A DNA stretch of 64,000 nt from WHSW01 sp963846165 (GTDB lineage Bacteria; Actinomycetota; Thermoleophilia; Solirubrobacterales; 70-9), in the NCBI GenBank assembly GCA_963846165.1, contig CAWJUU010000009.1:372001-436000 (forward strand), given 5' to 3'. The notes under the pieces were generated by a model. That model saw only the letters and a program-made list of their open reading frames with translations, was not told the DNA's origin and searched no databases. The translations under genes and the position numbers were made by a program. Shown here piece after piece: positions 16,834-24,948 of the stretch (its first letter is position 1; every line of letters begins with the position of its first letter).

Positions 16834-17655
16834 CTAGCTCTTGCGAGCCGCGCTTCGCATCGTTTCCAGCGGAACCTTTAGGCCCGTCCAGATCCGCAAC
16901 GACGCGGCTCCCTGGTGGACGAGGACGTCGAGGCCGTCCACGACGCGCGCGCCGTGGCTGCGCGCAATCGCCACGAGCGCTGTCGGGCTCGACCCGTAGA
17001 CCAGATCCACCACGACGTGTCTTGCATTGATCGCATCGGCACGCAGGGGCAGGGGCTTTAGGTCGCTTGATGCCTGGGCGGGCACGCCCGGAGGCCGATT
17101 GGCCGCCTCGAGGCCGACCGTCGTCGCGTTGACGAGCAGGTCGAAGGAGCCCGGTTCGGCGACGCGGGCGACGCCGAGCTCCGCGGCGAGCGCCGCCGCC
17201 TTTGCACCGGTGCGGTTCCAAAGCGCGACCTCGGCCCCCGCATCGCGCAGCGCCCACGCACACGCACGCGCAGACCCGCCGGCCCCGAGGACCAGGGCGC
17301 GAGCCCCAGCCGGCGGCTCGGGCAGCGCCGCGATCAGCCCGGTCGCGTCGGTGTTCTCGGCCTCGATCCGGCCCGCGATGAAGCTGAGCGTGTTCGCGGC
17401 GCCGATCTCGCGGGCGGCATCCGTGGCGCGGTCGGCGACCGCGAGCGCGGCGAGCTTGTGCGGCACGGTGACGTTGACGCCTGCGAAGCCGTCCGCGGGG
17501 AGCGAGCGGACGAGCGCTTCAAAGCCCTCGGGTGCGACCTCGATCGCCTCATAGCTCCACTCGGGCGCCAGCCCCAGCTCGGCGAGCGCGGCGTTCTGCA
17601 TCGCAGGCGAACGCGAATGGCTGACGGGCTGTCCGAGCACGGCGAGGCGCGGCAT
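16834..17655 (-). CDS. aroE: Shikimate dehydrogenase
   Basis: A 273-residue NADP-dependent shikimate dehydrogenase (3-dehydroshikimate to shikimate). Visible are the substrate motif GQPVSHSRSPAMQNAAL, the catalytic Lys/Asp region GVNVTVPHKLAAL and ENTDATGL, the nucleotide motif VLGAGGSARACAWAL with following NRT, and the C-terminal GLDVLVHQGAASLRIW. Length is normal. It is the first gene of the run aroE-pilB and probably contributes the promoter for pilB, because only 10 bp separate them. Confidence 0.93.
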   Translation of the reverse strand: MPRLAVLGQPVSHSRSPAMQNAALAELGLAPEWSYEAIEVAPEGFEALVRSLPADGFAGVNVTVPHKLAALAVADRATDAAREIGAANTLSFIAGRIEAENTDATGLIAALPEPPAGARALVLGAGGSARACAWALRDAGAEVALWNRTGAKAAALAAELGVARVAEPGSFDLLVNATTVGLEAANRPPGVPAQASSDLKPLPLRADAINARHVVVDLVYGSSPTALVAIARSHGARVVDGLDVLVHQGAASLRIWTGLKVPLETMRSAARKS

Positions 17656-17725
17656 GGGACGATGCTAGGGCGCGGCGGTTCGGAGCGCCGGCGCTCGCGG
17701 TCGGCGCGCACCGAGTGTCGTGTTA

Positions 17726-17742
17726 ACCACCGTATGGGTGGT
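17726..17742. promoter_or_regulatory. Dyad in the aroE upstream region
   Basis: ACCACC-GTATG-GGTGGT is a perfect 6-bp inverted repeat with a 5-base spacer, 71 bp upstream of the aroE start in a 215-bp intergenic region. It has the size of a repressor or activator operator. Nothing else was found in 17,656-17,870. Confidence 0.3.
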
Positions 17743-17870
17743 CAATGCGACAAAGGACCGCGCCTTCGGGTCACGTCGTCCCAACTCATCGCCATTAAGG
17801 GCACCACCCTCCCTACTTGACCCGACCCACGCCTCGTATCAAGTCCCCGCCCGAGCGGAACGCCACCCGG

Positions 17871-19040
17871 CTAGCACTCGGTCGGTGAGTCGCCCTGCTC
17901 TTGCAACGCGGCTTGATAGGCGGCCTCGGCCTCGGCGAATTCCTCCTCGGTGGCGACGAAGACGTGCTCGTTGCAGCTCCCCGGCTTGATCACGAAGTAG
18001 TAGGCGTCGCTCTTTGCCGGATTCGCGGCCGCCTCGATCGAGGCGAGCCCGGGGTTGCCGATCGGGGTCGGCGGCAGGCCCGGGTTGACCCGGGTGTTGT
18101 AGGCGTGCGGGTCGGCGAGCTCGCTCTCGGTGAGCTGCTCGTCGTAGTTCTGCAGGTAGTAGCGGATCGTTGCGTCGATGCCGAGCGTGTCGCCCGCGGA
18201 GAGGCGGTTGTAGATCACCGCCGCGGCCAGCTCGCGTTCCTCGGGCACCGCGATCTCGCGCTCGATCATCGAGGCGATCTTGAGCACGTCGTAGACGTTC
18301 AGGTTCTTCGACTCCGCATAGGAGAGGTCGACCTCCTTGATGTTCGCCTTGAAGGCATCGAGCTGGCGCGAGATCAGGTCCTTGGCGGTCGCCTTCTTGG
18401 GCAGCTCATAGAGGGCCGGAAACAGGAAGCCCTCCAGGTTCGGCGGCGCCTCCGCCCCGTACTTCGCCGGGTCGAAGCCCTTGAAGCTCTTGCTCGCCTG
18501 CTCGTAGTCGCCCTTCAGCCCCGCCTCCTTGGCGAGGTCGGCGATCTGGTGGCGATCGAGGCCCTCGGGAATCGTGAGCTCGCTCGTCTTCGCCGCCTTG
18601 ACCGACTCCGCCGGCTCGTCCGATCCGGTGATCTGGTCGATCAGCGCGAGCGCGCCGACGACGACGATTGCGCAAAAGGCGACCAGGACCAAGAGGCCGA
18701 GGACTCGCCGCACGAGCAGGCCCTCGCGCGACGGCGGGCCGCCTCGGCGACGGGGCGGGCGCACGGGGGGCGCTTCGGCTGCCGGAGGCTCGGCGGCGGC
18801 GGGCTGGACGGCCGTGCGCTCGGAGTTCGGCGGCGGCTCGGGTGCGGGCGCCTCGGCTGCGGGCGGCTCCTCTGCGGGCGTCGCGTCGCCGGCCGGCGGT
18901 GCCGCCTGGGTCTCGCCGACCTTCTCACCGAGCGACTCCTGGGTCCCCCGGCGCCGCGCCTCCCGCTCAGCGCGGCGCCGCTCGCGCTCGATCGCTTCGG
19001 GATCCTCGGCGAACGGGTCGTGCCAATCTCCGCCGGTCAC
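17871..19040 (-). CDS. mltG: Endolytic murein transglycosylase MltG
   Basis: A 389-residue YceG-family protein. A long cytoplasmic, charged and Pro/Ala-rich region (1-115) precedes one membrane segment (about 120-140, VLGLLVLVAFCAIVVVGALA) and the periplasmic catalytic domain. The catalytic Glu lies in LKIASMIEREIAVPEE. Family motifs AAVIYNRLSAGDTLGIDATI and YNTRVNPGLPPTPIGNPG are clear. It cuts nascent glycan strands and so sets their length. It overlaps ruvX by 4 bases. The long cytoplasmic extension is common in actinobacterial MltG. Confidence 0.93.
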   Translation of the reverse strand: MTGGDWHDPFAEDPEAIERERRRAEREARRRGTQESLGEKVGETQAAPPAGDATPAEEPPAAEAPAPEPPPNSERTAVQPAAAEPPAAEAPPVRPPRRRGGPPSREGLLVRRVLGLLVLVAFCAIVVVGALALIDQITGSDEPAESVKAAKTSELTIPEGLDRHQIADLAKEAGLKGDYEQASKSFKGFDPAKYGAEAPPNLEGFLFPALYELPKKATAKDLISRQLDAFKANIKEVDLSYAESKNLNVYDVLKIASMIEREIAVPEERELAAAVIYNRLSAGDTLGIDATIRYYLQNYDEQLTESELADPHAYNTRVNPGLPPTPIGNPGLASIEAAANPAKSDAYYFVIKPGSCNEHVFVATEEEFAEAEAAYQAALQEQGDSPTEC

Positions 19041-19426
19041 TTCGCCGCCTCGCGGGCGTGAAGGTAGCTCTCGAGCAGGTGCGCGGCGGCGAGCGCGTCG
19101 GCCGGGGCGCTCGCCCCGCCGCGCGCGGTATCGGTCGCCATCCGGGTGGTCAGGCGCTCGTCGTAGGTCTCAACCGGGACCTCGATCGCCGCTGCCACCT
19201 CGGCGGCGAACGAACGCGCGGCAACGGCCTGCGCGCGCTCGGCGCCGTCGAGCGAGACCGGCAGGCCGACGACGATCAGCTCCGCGCCCTCCTCGCGCGC
19301 GACGCGCGCGACCTCGCCGGCGTCGGGCGGCGCGATCACCCCGAGCGGCCGGACGACCGTCTCGCTCGGATCGCAGATCGCGGTGCCCGCGCGGGCGTCG
19401 CCGTGGTCGATTGCGAGGACCCGCAT
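19037..19426 (-). CDS. ruvX: RuvX/YqgF Holliday-junction resolvase-like RNase
   Basis: A 129-residue RNase H-fold protein. It opens with MRVLAIDHGDARAGTAICD carrying the first catalytic Asp. The second acidic residue is in YDERLTTRMA and the third in PADALAAAHLLESYL. YqgF proteins process the 5' end of pre-16S rRNA and may also resolve Holliday junctions. The alaS-ruvX-mltG order is a conserved bacterial cluster. It overlaps mltG by 4 bases and lies downstream of alaS across a palindromic spacer. Confidence 0.92.
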   Translation of the reverse strand: MRVLAIDHGDARAGTAICDPSETVVRPLGVIAPPDAGEVARVAREEGAELIVVGLPVSLDGAERAQAVAARSFAAEVAAAIEVPVETYDERLTTRMATDTARGGASAPADALAAAHLLESYLHAREAAK

Positions 19427-19434
19427 CCGCGAAC

Positions 19435-19638
19435 CCTAGATGGTTGAGCCCACGACGGGGCGTACGCGGGGGCGCGCGGGGCCGAGCCGGGCGTGGACGG
19501 CGAGCGAAGCCCGTACCGGTCGGTACGGGCGAGTCTCGACGGGCGCGATCCTCAGTGAGCGAAGCGAACGGTGCGAGCGCGAAGCGCGAGGGAATCCGCG
19601 CGTCATCCGCGTGCGCGACGGCGTGGGCTCACCCATCT
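19435..19638. repeat. Large palindromic spacer between alaS and ruvX
   Basis: The 212-bp gap begins CCTAGATGGTTGA (19435-19447) and its outer arm AGATGGTTGAGCCCACG (19438-19454) pairs with CGTGGGCTCACCCATCT (19622-19638) at all but one position. Inside is a perfect 22-base palindrome GCCCGTACCG-GT-CGGTACGGGC (19509-19530). The right end abuts the alaS stop codon. The first 13 bases are the same as those of the hairpin at 4743, which also ends at a stop codon, so this is probably one family of palindromic elements that may serve as terminator. Confidence 0.6.
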
Positions 19639-22284
19639 CTATTGCGAAAGGGCCCTCACGATCGCGTTGCGGGCGGCCTCGAGCGCCTCACCGAGCCGCT
19701 CGGGATCCCGCCCTCCTGCCTGGGCGACATCGTCGCGACCGCCCCCGCCACCGCCGACGACGCCGGCAGCCTCGCGGATCACGTCGGCGGCCGAGAGGCC
19801 GCGCTCGACCGCGCTGCGGGTGAAGCTCGCCACCAGGGCGACCTTGCCGTCGTCGGTGCCGCCGAGGACGACCGCGGCGTCGCCGGCGCGCTGCTTGATC
19901 CGGTCGGCGAGGTCGAGCAGCTCGTGCTGGTCGGCCCCATGACCCTCGCTGACGATCACCCGCACGCCCGAGATCTCCTCGCCCTCGTCGCCGAGACGGT
20001 CGGCTTCGGCGCCGGCCTCCTCGCGCCGAAGCTCGGAGATCCGGTGCTCGAGCTCGGCGAGCCGCTCGGCCGCCCGGCGTGCGGCGGCGAGGGCGTCGCG
20101 GCGCGATCCGAGCAGCGCCCCGGCCTCGTCGAGATCGGCGCTTCGGCGGCGGTAGTAGTCGATCGCGGCCGGTCCGGTGAGCGCCTCGATCCGGCGCACG
20201 TTGGCCGCGCTCGAGCCCTCCGAGACCAGCGCGAAGATCCCGACCTCGGCCGTGTTGGCGACATGAGTGCCGCCGCAGAGCTCGCGCGAGACATCGTCGA
20301 CCTCGATCACGCGCACCCAGTCGCCGTACTTCTCGCCGAACAGCGCCATCGCCCCCATCGCCTCCGCCTCGGCGCGTGCCATCTGCATCGCCCGCACCGC
20401 CCTGCTTGCCTTGACCCAGTCGTTGACACGGTCCTCGATCTCACTCAGCTCCTCGGGGGCGAGCGGGGCGCCGTGGGTGAAGTCGAAGCGCAGCTTGTCG
20501 GGGCGCACCGCCGAGCCGGCCTGGCGGACGTGCGTGCCCAGCCGCTGGCGCAGGGCCGCATGCAGCAGGTGAGTCGCGGTGTGGTTGCGCATCGTCGCGT
20601 GACGGGCGTCGTGGTCAACCGACGCGCTCACGCGCTGCCCCGCCGCCGGCTCCTCGCTGCCAGCTGCTTGCTGCTTGCTGCTCACTGCCAGCCGAACCGC
20701 CTGGTCCTCGCCCACCCGATACACATCCTCCACCCGCGCCTCTCCCCCGTCCCAGGCGACGAGGCCGGAGTCGGCGACCTGGCCACCGCCCTCGGCATAG
20801 AACGGGCTCTCCTCGAGCTTGACCAGCAGCGCCCCGTCGTCGCCGAGCGGCCGCGCGGCGGCGACGCTCGTTTGCGCGGCGAGCTCCTCATAGCCGACGA
20901 AGCGCGTCGGCGGGCTCTCGGTCACGAACGAGATCACCGTCTCGTGGCGATCGGCGGCCGGCGGCCCGGAGTCGGCCCGAGCGCGCTCGCGCTGCCGTTC
21001 CATCAGCGCCTCGAAGCCCTCGTCGTCGACCGAAAGACCCTCGTCGGCGAGCAGCTCCTTGGTCAGGTCATAGGGGAAGCCGTAGGTGTCGTGGAGCTGG
21101 AAGGCGTCCTCGGCGTCGATCCACGACGTGTTCTGCTCCTTGGCCTCGGCGATCAGCTGTGCGAGCAGCGCGGTGCCACGGTCGAGCGTGCGCCCGAAGC
21201 TCTCCTCCTCGTCGCCGACCCAGCGCAGGATCGAGCCGTACTCGGCGGCGAGGTGCGGGTAGGCGTCGCTCATGAGCTCGATCGCCCGCTCGGCGAAGCG
21301 CCCGAAGTAGGGCGGCTCGAGCCCCAGCACCCGCCCCTGCTGGATCGCTCGCCGCATGATCCGGCGCAGGACGTAGCCGCGATCCTCGTTCGAGGGCACG
21401 ACTCCGTCCGCGATCAGGTTGACCGCTCCTCGCGAGTGATCCGCGAGGATCCGCATCGCCCGGGTAGCCTTCTGATCGGAGTCGTACTTGACCCCAGAGA
21501 GCTCCTCCGCCAGCTCGACCAGCGGCGCCAGCGCGTCGATGTCGAACACCGAGTCGACGCCCTGCTGGATCACCGCCATCCGCTCGAGCCCGAGGCCGGT
21601 GTCGATGTTGCGCTGCGGCAGGTCGGTGAGCGAGCCGTCCTCGTGCAGCTCGTAGGTCATGAAGACGTGGTTCCAGTACTCGAGGTAGCGGTCGGTGTCG
21701 TCGCCGGGCCGCAGGTCGTCGGAGCCGAACTCGGGCCCGCGGTCGATGTACATCTCGGAGCAAGGGCCGCAGGGACCGGTGACGCCCCCCTGCCAGAAGT
21801 TCTCCGAGCGCGGCAGGCGCATGATCCGCTCCTCGGGAACCCCGATCTCGCGCCAGATCTCGATCGACTCGGTGTCGGGGCCGAGCCCGAGCTGCTCGTC
21901 GCCCGCGAACACCGTTACCCAGATCCGCTCCGGGTCGAAGCCGAAGCCCTCGAGCGAGAGCTCCCATCCGTAAGCCATCGACTCGGCCTTGAAGTAGTCG
22001 CCGACGCTGAAGCTACCGAGCATCTCGAAGAACGTTAGGTGGCGCTTGGTCGTCCCGACGACCTCGATGTCTACGGTGCGAAACGAGCGCTGCGACGAGG
22101 CGAGACGGCCCTTCGGCGGCTCCTCACGGCCCTCGAAGTACGGCTTCAGGGGCTGCATCCCCGCCACTGTGAGCAGGGTCGAGGTGTCGTCGGGCGCCGG
22201 AACCAGCGAGGCCGAGGGCACGCGCAGGTGCCCCCGCTGTTCGAAGAACGAGAGGAAGGTCTCGCGGATCTCGTCCGACTTCAT
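19639..22284 (-). CDS. alaS: Alanyl-tRNA synthetase
   Basis: An 881-residue class II synthetase of normal length. The catalytic domain starts MKSDEIRETFLSFFEQRGHL and holds RSFRTVDIEVVGTTKRHLTF. The editing domain has the zinc pair NHTATHLLHAALRQ and REL-CGGTHVANTAEVG. The C-terminal DHHA1 domain ends with GGGGGGRDDVAQAGGRDPE, typical of AlaRS. It charges tRNA-Ala and clears Ser/Gly mischarging. It starts 30 bp after the mnmA stop on the same strand. Confidence 0.96.
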   Translation of the reverse strand: MKSDEIRETFLSFFEQRGHLRVPSASLVPAPDDTSTLLTVAGMQPLKPYFEGREEPPKGRLASSQRSFRTVDIEVVGTTKRHLTFFEMLGSFSVGDYFKAESMAYGWELSLEGFGFDPERIWVTVFAGDEQLGLGPDTESIEIWREIGVPEERIMRLPRSENFWQGGVTGPCGPCSEMYIDRGPEFGSDDLRPGDDTDRYLEYWNHVFMTYELHEDGSLTDLPQRNIDTGLGLERMAVIQQGVDSVFDIDALAPLVELAEELSGVKYDSDQKATRAMRILADHSRGAVNLIADGVVPSNEDRGYVLRRIMRRAIQQGRVLGLEPPYFGRFAERAIELMSDAYPHLAAEYGSILRWVGDEEESFGRTLDRGTALLAQLIAEAKEQNTSWIDAEDAFQLHDTYGFPYDLTKELLADEGLSVDDEGFEALMERQRERARADSGPPAADRHETVISFVTESPPTRFVGYEELAAQTSVAAARPLGDDGALLVKLEESPFYAEGGGQVADSGLVAWDGGEARVEDVYRVGEDQAVRLAVSSKQQAAGSEEPAAGQRVSASVDHDARHATMRNHTATHLLHAALRQRLGTHVRQAGSAVRPDKLRFDFTHGAPLAPEELSEIEDRVNDWVKASRAVRAMQMARAEAEAMGAMALFGEKYGDWVRVIEVDDVSRELCGGTHVANTAEVGIFALVSEGSSAANVRRIEALTGPAAIDYYRRRSADLDEAGALLGSRRDALAAARRAAERLAELEHRISELRREEAGAEADRLGDEGEEISGVRVIVSEGHGADQHELLDLADRIKQRAGDAAVVLGGTDDGKVALVASFTRSAVERGLSAADVIREAAGVVGGGGGGRDDVAQAGGRDPERLGEALEAARNAIVRALSQ

Positions 22285-22314
22285 CGCTCGCCAGTCTAGG
22301 TAGCCCGCGGGCGG

Positions 22315-23760
22315 TCAGGCGATCGTCGCGCGGCCGACGACGACGTCGCCCGACATCAGGCACGCGGTCTGGCCCGGGGCGACCCCGAAAGCCGGCTCGG
22401 CGAGGTCGAGCTCGAGCTCGGCGTGCTCGCCCGCGGGAACCTCGGGGGCCTCACAGGCGAGCGGCCTGGCGTGATAGCGAAGGCGAACCCGGTCGACGCG
22501 GCCGCCGCCCCGGTGCAGCGTTGCCTCGCGCACACGAACCGTGGTCGTCGCAAGCTCGTCGCGGGAGCCGACCACGACCGTGTTCGACTCGGCGTCGGTC
22601 GAGAGCACGTAGAGCGGCTCGTGCGAGCCGATCCCGAGGCCGCGGCGCTGGCCGACGGTGAACTCGTGCTGGCCATGGTGGCGACCGACGGCGTGGCCCG
22701 AGCTGTCGACGATCTCGCCCGGGCGCTCACCGAGCCCACCGTGGCGAGCGAGAAAGCCGCGCTTGCCCTCGCCGGCGAGAAAGCACAGGTCCTGGCTCTC
22801 GGCCTTCGAGGCGACCGCCAGCCCGGCGCGCGCGGCGAGCTCGCGCACCTCGGGCTTGGTCAGCCCGGCGAGCGGGAATCGCAGCCGCGCGAGTGAGGCC
22901 GGCCGCAGGCCGGAGAGCATGTAGGTCTGGTCCTTGGCGGCATCGCTCGCCGCGGTCAGCAGCGGGCCCTCGCCGTCGTCGACCAGGCGGGCGTAGTGGC
23001 CGGTGGCGAGCGCCGAGCAGCCGAGGCGCTCGGCGAGCGCGAGCATCGCGTCGATTCGCAACTCGCCATTGCAGACGACGCACGGGTTCGGCGTCCGCCC
23101 GGCCCGGTAGCCGGCGACGAAACCGTTCACGACGCGGGCGCGGAAGGCGTCCTCGAGGTCGAGCGTGAAATGCGGGATCCCGAGCGAGTGCGCAACGCCG
23201 CGGGCACCGAGAACGGCGAGCGGCGAGCAACAGCTCTTGGCCGCATCGGTGCGACGGTCCGACCACAGCTTCAGGGTCACGGCGACGACCTCCGCCCCGC
23301 GCTCGCGCTCGAGCAGCCCGGCGACCGCGGAGTCGACCCCGCCGCTGAGCGCGACCAGCACCCGCTCACCGGCAGCCGGCGGCCCCGCGAGACGCGCCGG
23401 CGAGCTGGCCGCGGCGGCAAGGGCGCGGTGAAGCGCATCGGCCGCAAGCTCGGCGCCGTGGCGACCCTGCGGCCCGAGCCCCCCAAGCTCGCCCGCCACC
23501 TCGTCGGGACCGATCAGCGCCGCCTCGAGCACTGGCGCGCCCGCGGCGAGCTCGGCGGCCGCCGCGGCGGCTGCGCGCGCAGCCGCACAGCCCTCGGCGT
23601 CGAAGCTGACGCGGGCGACCGCGCCGGGCCCGAGCACGACCGAGATCCGCACCAGGTCGCCACACGGCGCCCCGCCGGCGGCCCCGTGGAAGCCACCGTC
23701 AAGCGGCCCGGCACGCCGCCTGGCGTCGCTCAGATACTGCTCGAATGCCTCGGTGTCCAT
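22315..23760 (-). CDS. mnmA: MnmA tRNA 2-thiouridylase with N-terminal IscU-like domain
   Basis: A 481-residue fusion. Residues about 130-480 are MnmA, which thiolates U34 of Lys, Glu and Gln tRNAs. The PP-loop is VALSGGVDSAVA, the catalytic Cys lies in GRTPNPCVVCN, and the second active-site Cys in AESQDLCFLAG. Residues 1-125 match the IscU/NifU-N scaffold fold: APCGDLVRISV (C33, D35), FDAEGCAAARA (C58) and GRHGAELAADAL (H101). The position that holds the third IscU cysteine, the persulfide acceptor, is Gly102 here. Typical MnmA has about 360 residues. The extra domain may deliver sulfur or hold a cluster. This is inference. Confidence 0.88.
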   Translation of the reverse strand: MDTEAFEQYLSDARRRAGPLDGGFHGAAGGAPCGDLVRISVVLGPGAVARVSFDAEGCAAARAAAAAAAELAAGAPVLEAALIGPDEVAGELGGLGPQGRHGAELAADALHRALAAAASSPARLAGPPAAGERVLVALSGGVDSAVAGLLERERGAEVVAVTLKLWSDRRTDAAKSCCSPLAVLGARGVAHSLGIPHFTLDLEDAFRARVVNGFVAGYRAGRTPNPCVVCNGELRIDAMLALAERLGCSALATGHYARLVDDGEGPLLTAASDAAKDQTYMLSGLRPASLARLRFPLAGLTKPEVRELAARAGLAVASKAESQDLCFLAGEGKRGFLARHGGLGERPGEIVDSSGHAVGRHHGQHEFTVGQRRGLGIGSHEPLYVLSTDAESNTVVVGSRDELATTTVRVREATLHRGGGRVDRVRLRYHARPLACEAPEVPAGEHAELELDLAEPAFGVAPGQTACLMSGDVVVGRATIA

Positions 23761-23814
23761 GGGCTCAGTCTGCGCGGAACTCCGCGCACCCAGAGCGTAG
23801 CCCGAGAGCCGGTG

Positions 23815-24510
23815 CTACTCGGGGTAGTAGGGGATGTTCTCGCGCCCGGCGTAGAGCGCGTCCTCGACCGCCTGGTCGACGCTCTGGCGGCCGCGGAAGC
23901 CGTAGCTGACGGTCGCGACCGGCGTCGGGCCCTTGGTCAGGCGACGCGGCCGGATGACCACGAGCGCGGGCGTGCGCTCGACGTTGACGCCCTGGGTGAT
24001 CCGCGAGTAGTCGGCGATCCCGGCCGCAGGGGTGACGAAGACCGCGGTGTCGGGCCGCGAGCGCAGCGCCTCGACCGTTCCCCTGACCGTCCGGTCGTCG
24101 ACCCCGTTCTCGCGCACGATCAGCAGGGTCACCACCTTGCCGTCGGCGTAGGCCTTGACGAGGTCGGCGGGCAGCCCGGGGCCGGCGACGAACTCGCCTT
24201 CGGCCGCCGCCGCGATCGCGGGATCGACCGGTTCGGAAGCGGGGTCCGTCGTCTCGGGCGCTGCCGCGGCGCCGGACGCGTCCGTGCTCGGCGTTGTCGA
24301 AGCCGTCCCCTCGGCGCCGGCAGCCGACTCATCCGCCGCCTCCGGCGCTGGCGCGGGCTCGGCGGCCGTCGGGGCGGGATCGGCGGGCGCGGGCTCGGCC
24401 GCCGAGTTTTGGTTGATCACCCGGGTCAGCAGCAGGAAGCCGACGATGATCGCCAAGACGCCGATCAGCACGGCCTGCACGAGCGGGTTCTCGTTCAGCG
24501 CCTTTCTCAC
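23815..24510 (-). CDS. Membrane-anchored hypothetical protein with thioredoxin-like C-terminal domain
   Basis: A 231-residue protein. One membrane segment lies at residues 12-31 (AVLIGVLAIIVGFLLLTRVI), followed by a 70-residue Ala/Pro/Glu-rich linker and a C-terminal domain (about 110-225) whose pattern DGKVVTLLIVRENGVDD, then DTAVFVTPAAGIADYSRITQGVNVERTPALVVI read in pieces, resembles a thioredoxin fold that has lost its CxxC pair. The conserved-type cis-Pro (ERTPALVVI) is present. It follows the 6S RNA gene on the same strand. The function is unknown. Confidence 0.7.
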   Translation of the reverse strand: MRKALNENPLVQAVLIGVLAIIVGFLLLTRVINQNSAAEPAPADPAPTAAEPAPAPEAADESAAGAEGTASTTPSTDASGAAAAPETTDPASEPVDPAIAAAAEGEFVAGPGLPADLVKAYADGKVVTLLIVRENGVDDRTVRGTVEALRSRPDTAVFVTPAAGIADYSRITQGVNVERTPALVVIRPRRLTKGPTPVATVSYGFRGRQSVDQAVEDALYAGRENIPYYPE

Positions 24511-24544
24511 CGGCCGGCTCCGTGCGGCTGCCGCGAGGCAGAAA

Positions 24545-24700
24545 AAGGGGCCCCAGCTCGCCGGTACCGCTCTGCCTGTGAACCTGAATGAACAGGTGGG
24601 TGTCTGCCGGCGCTACCGCCAGGGCGCTACCGAACGGTGACTCCCAAGGCAATTGTGTTGGCTCACAATGTGAGCGGCTAACGAACAAGCTCGAGCCCTT
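24545..24700 (-). ncRNA. ssrS: 6S RNA (ssrS)
   Basis: Minus-strand sequence carries the two conserved halves of 6S RNA. The 5' half has GAGCTTGTTCGTTAGCCGC, which parallels the E. coli segment GAGAUGUUCGCAAGCGGGC. The 3' half has ACACCCACCTG, a small hairpin, and GGTTCACAGGCAGAGCGG, which parallels the 6S 3' bubble. GGGGCCCC plus a T run (24554-24542) forms the end. 6S RNA binds the housekeeping RNA polymerase and acts as a decoy promoter. The gene lies downstream of hisS-aspS, and in B. subtilis bsrA also lies next to aspS. Exact ends are estimates. Confidence 0.72.
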
Positions 24701-24794
24701 CGCGAGGTTACCAATCAGTCCGACGGCCACGCGGCCATCAGGCCTCTTGTCGGCCGGGCACTCGCAACGCTTGAGCCGCTCGTGGCGCCGCTGG

Positions 24795-24941
24795 TCAATC
24801 TCGTGCGCGGCGCAGACCCGGAAAGAACGTCCACGCGACCGCGAGCAGTCCGGCGGACATGGCGACGATCGGCCACCCGAGCACCGCCCCCTCGGGACTC
24901 TCGTCCCCGGAGTCGAGGCCGACGACGATCACGAACACCAC
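24795..24941 (-). CDS. Small membrane protein downstream of aspS
   Basis: A 48-residue frame starting GTG at 24941 (or 24938), 7 bases after the aspS stop. It has a hydrophobic start VVFVIVVGLDSGD and a second segment GWPIVAMSAGLLAVAWTFF, ending PGLRRARD. Codon use matches neighbours and the size fits a two-segment membrane peptide. It is too short to identify further. It lies between aspS and the 6S RNA gene. Confidence 0.5.
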   Translation of the reverse strand: MVFVIVVGLDSGDESPEGAVLGWPIVAMSAGLLAVAWTFFPGLRRARD

Positions 24942-24948
24942 CAGCGGT

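Noticed and set aside
14978..17263. 761-codon minus-strand open frame
   Set aside because: Overlaps pilB and aroE in a shifted frame. Arg-rich shadow without domains.
18529..22038. 1,169-codon plus-strand open frame
   Set aside because: It is antisense to mltG, ruvX and alaS and exists only because GC-rich codons leave few stops. The product has no recognisable domain.
24545..24700. SRP RNA, RNase P RNA or tmRNA
   Set aside because: The apical SRP motif, the P4 segments of RNase P and an SsrA tag frame are absent. The blocks match 6S RNA better.
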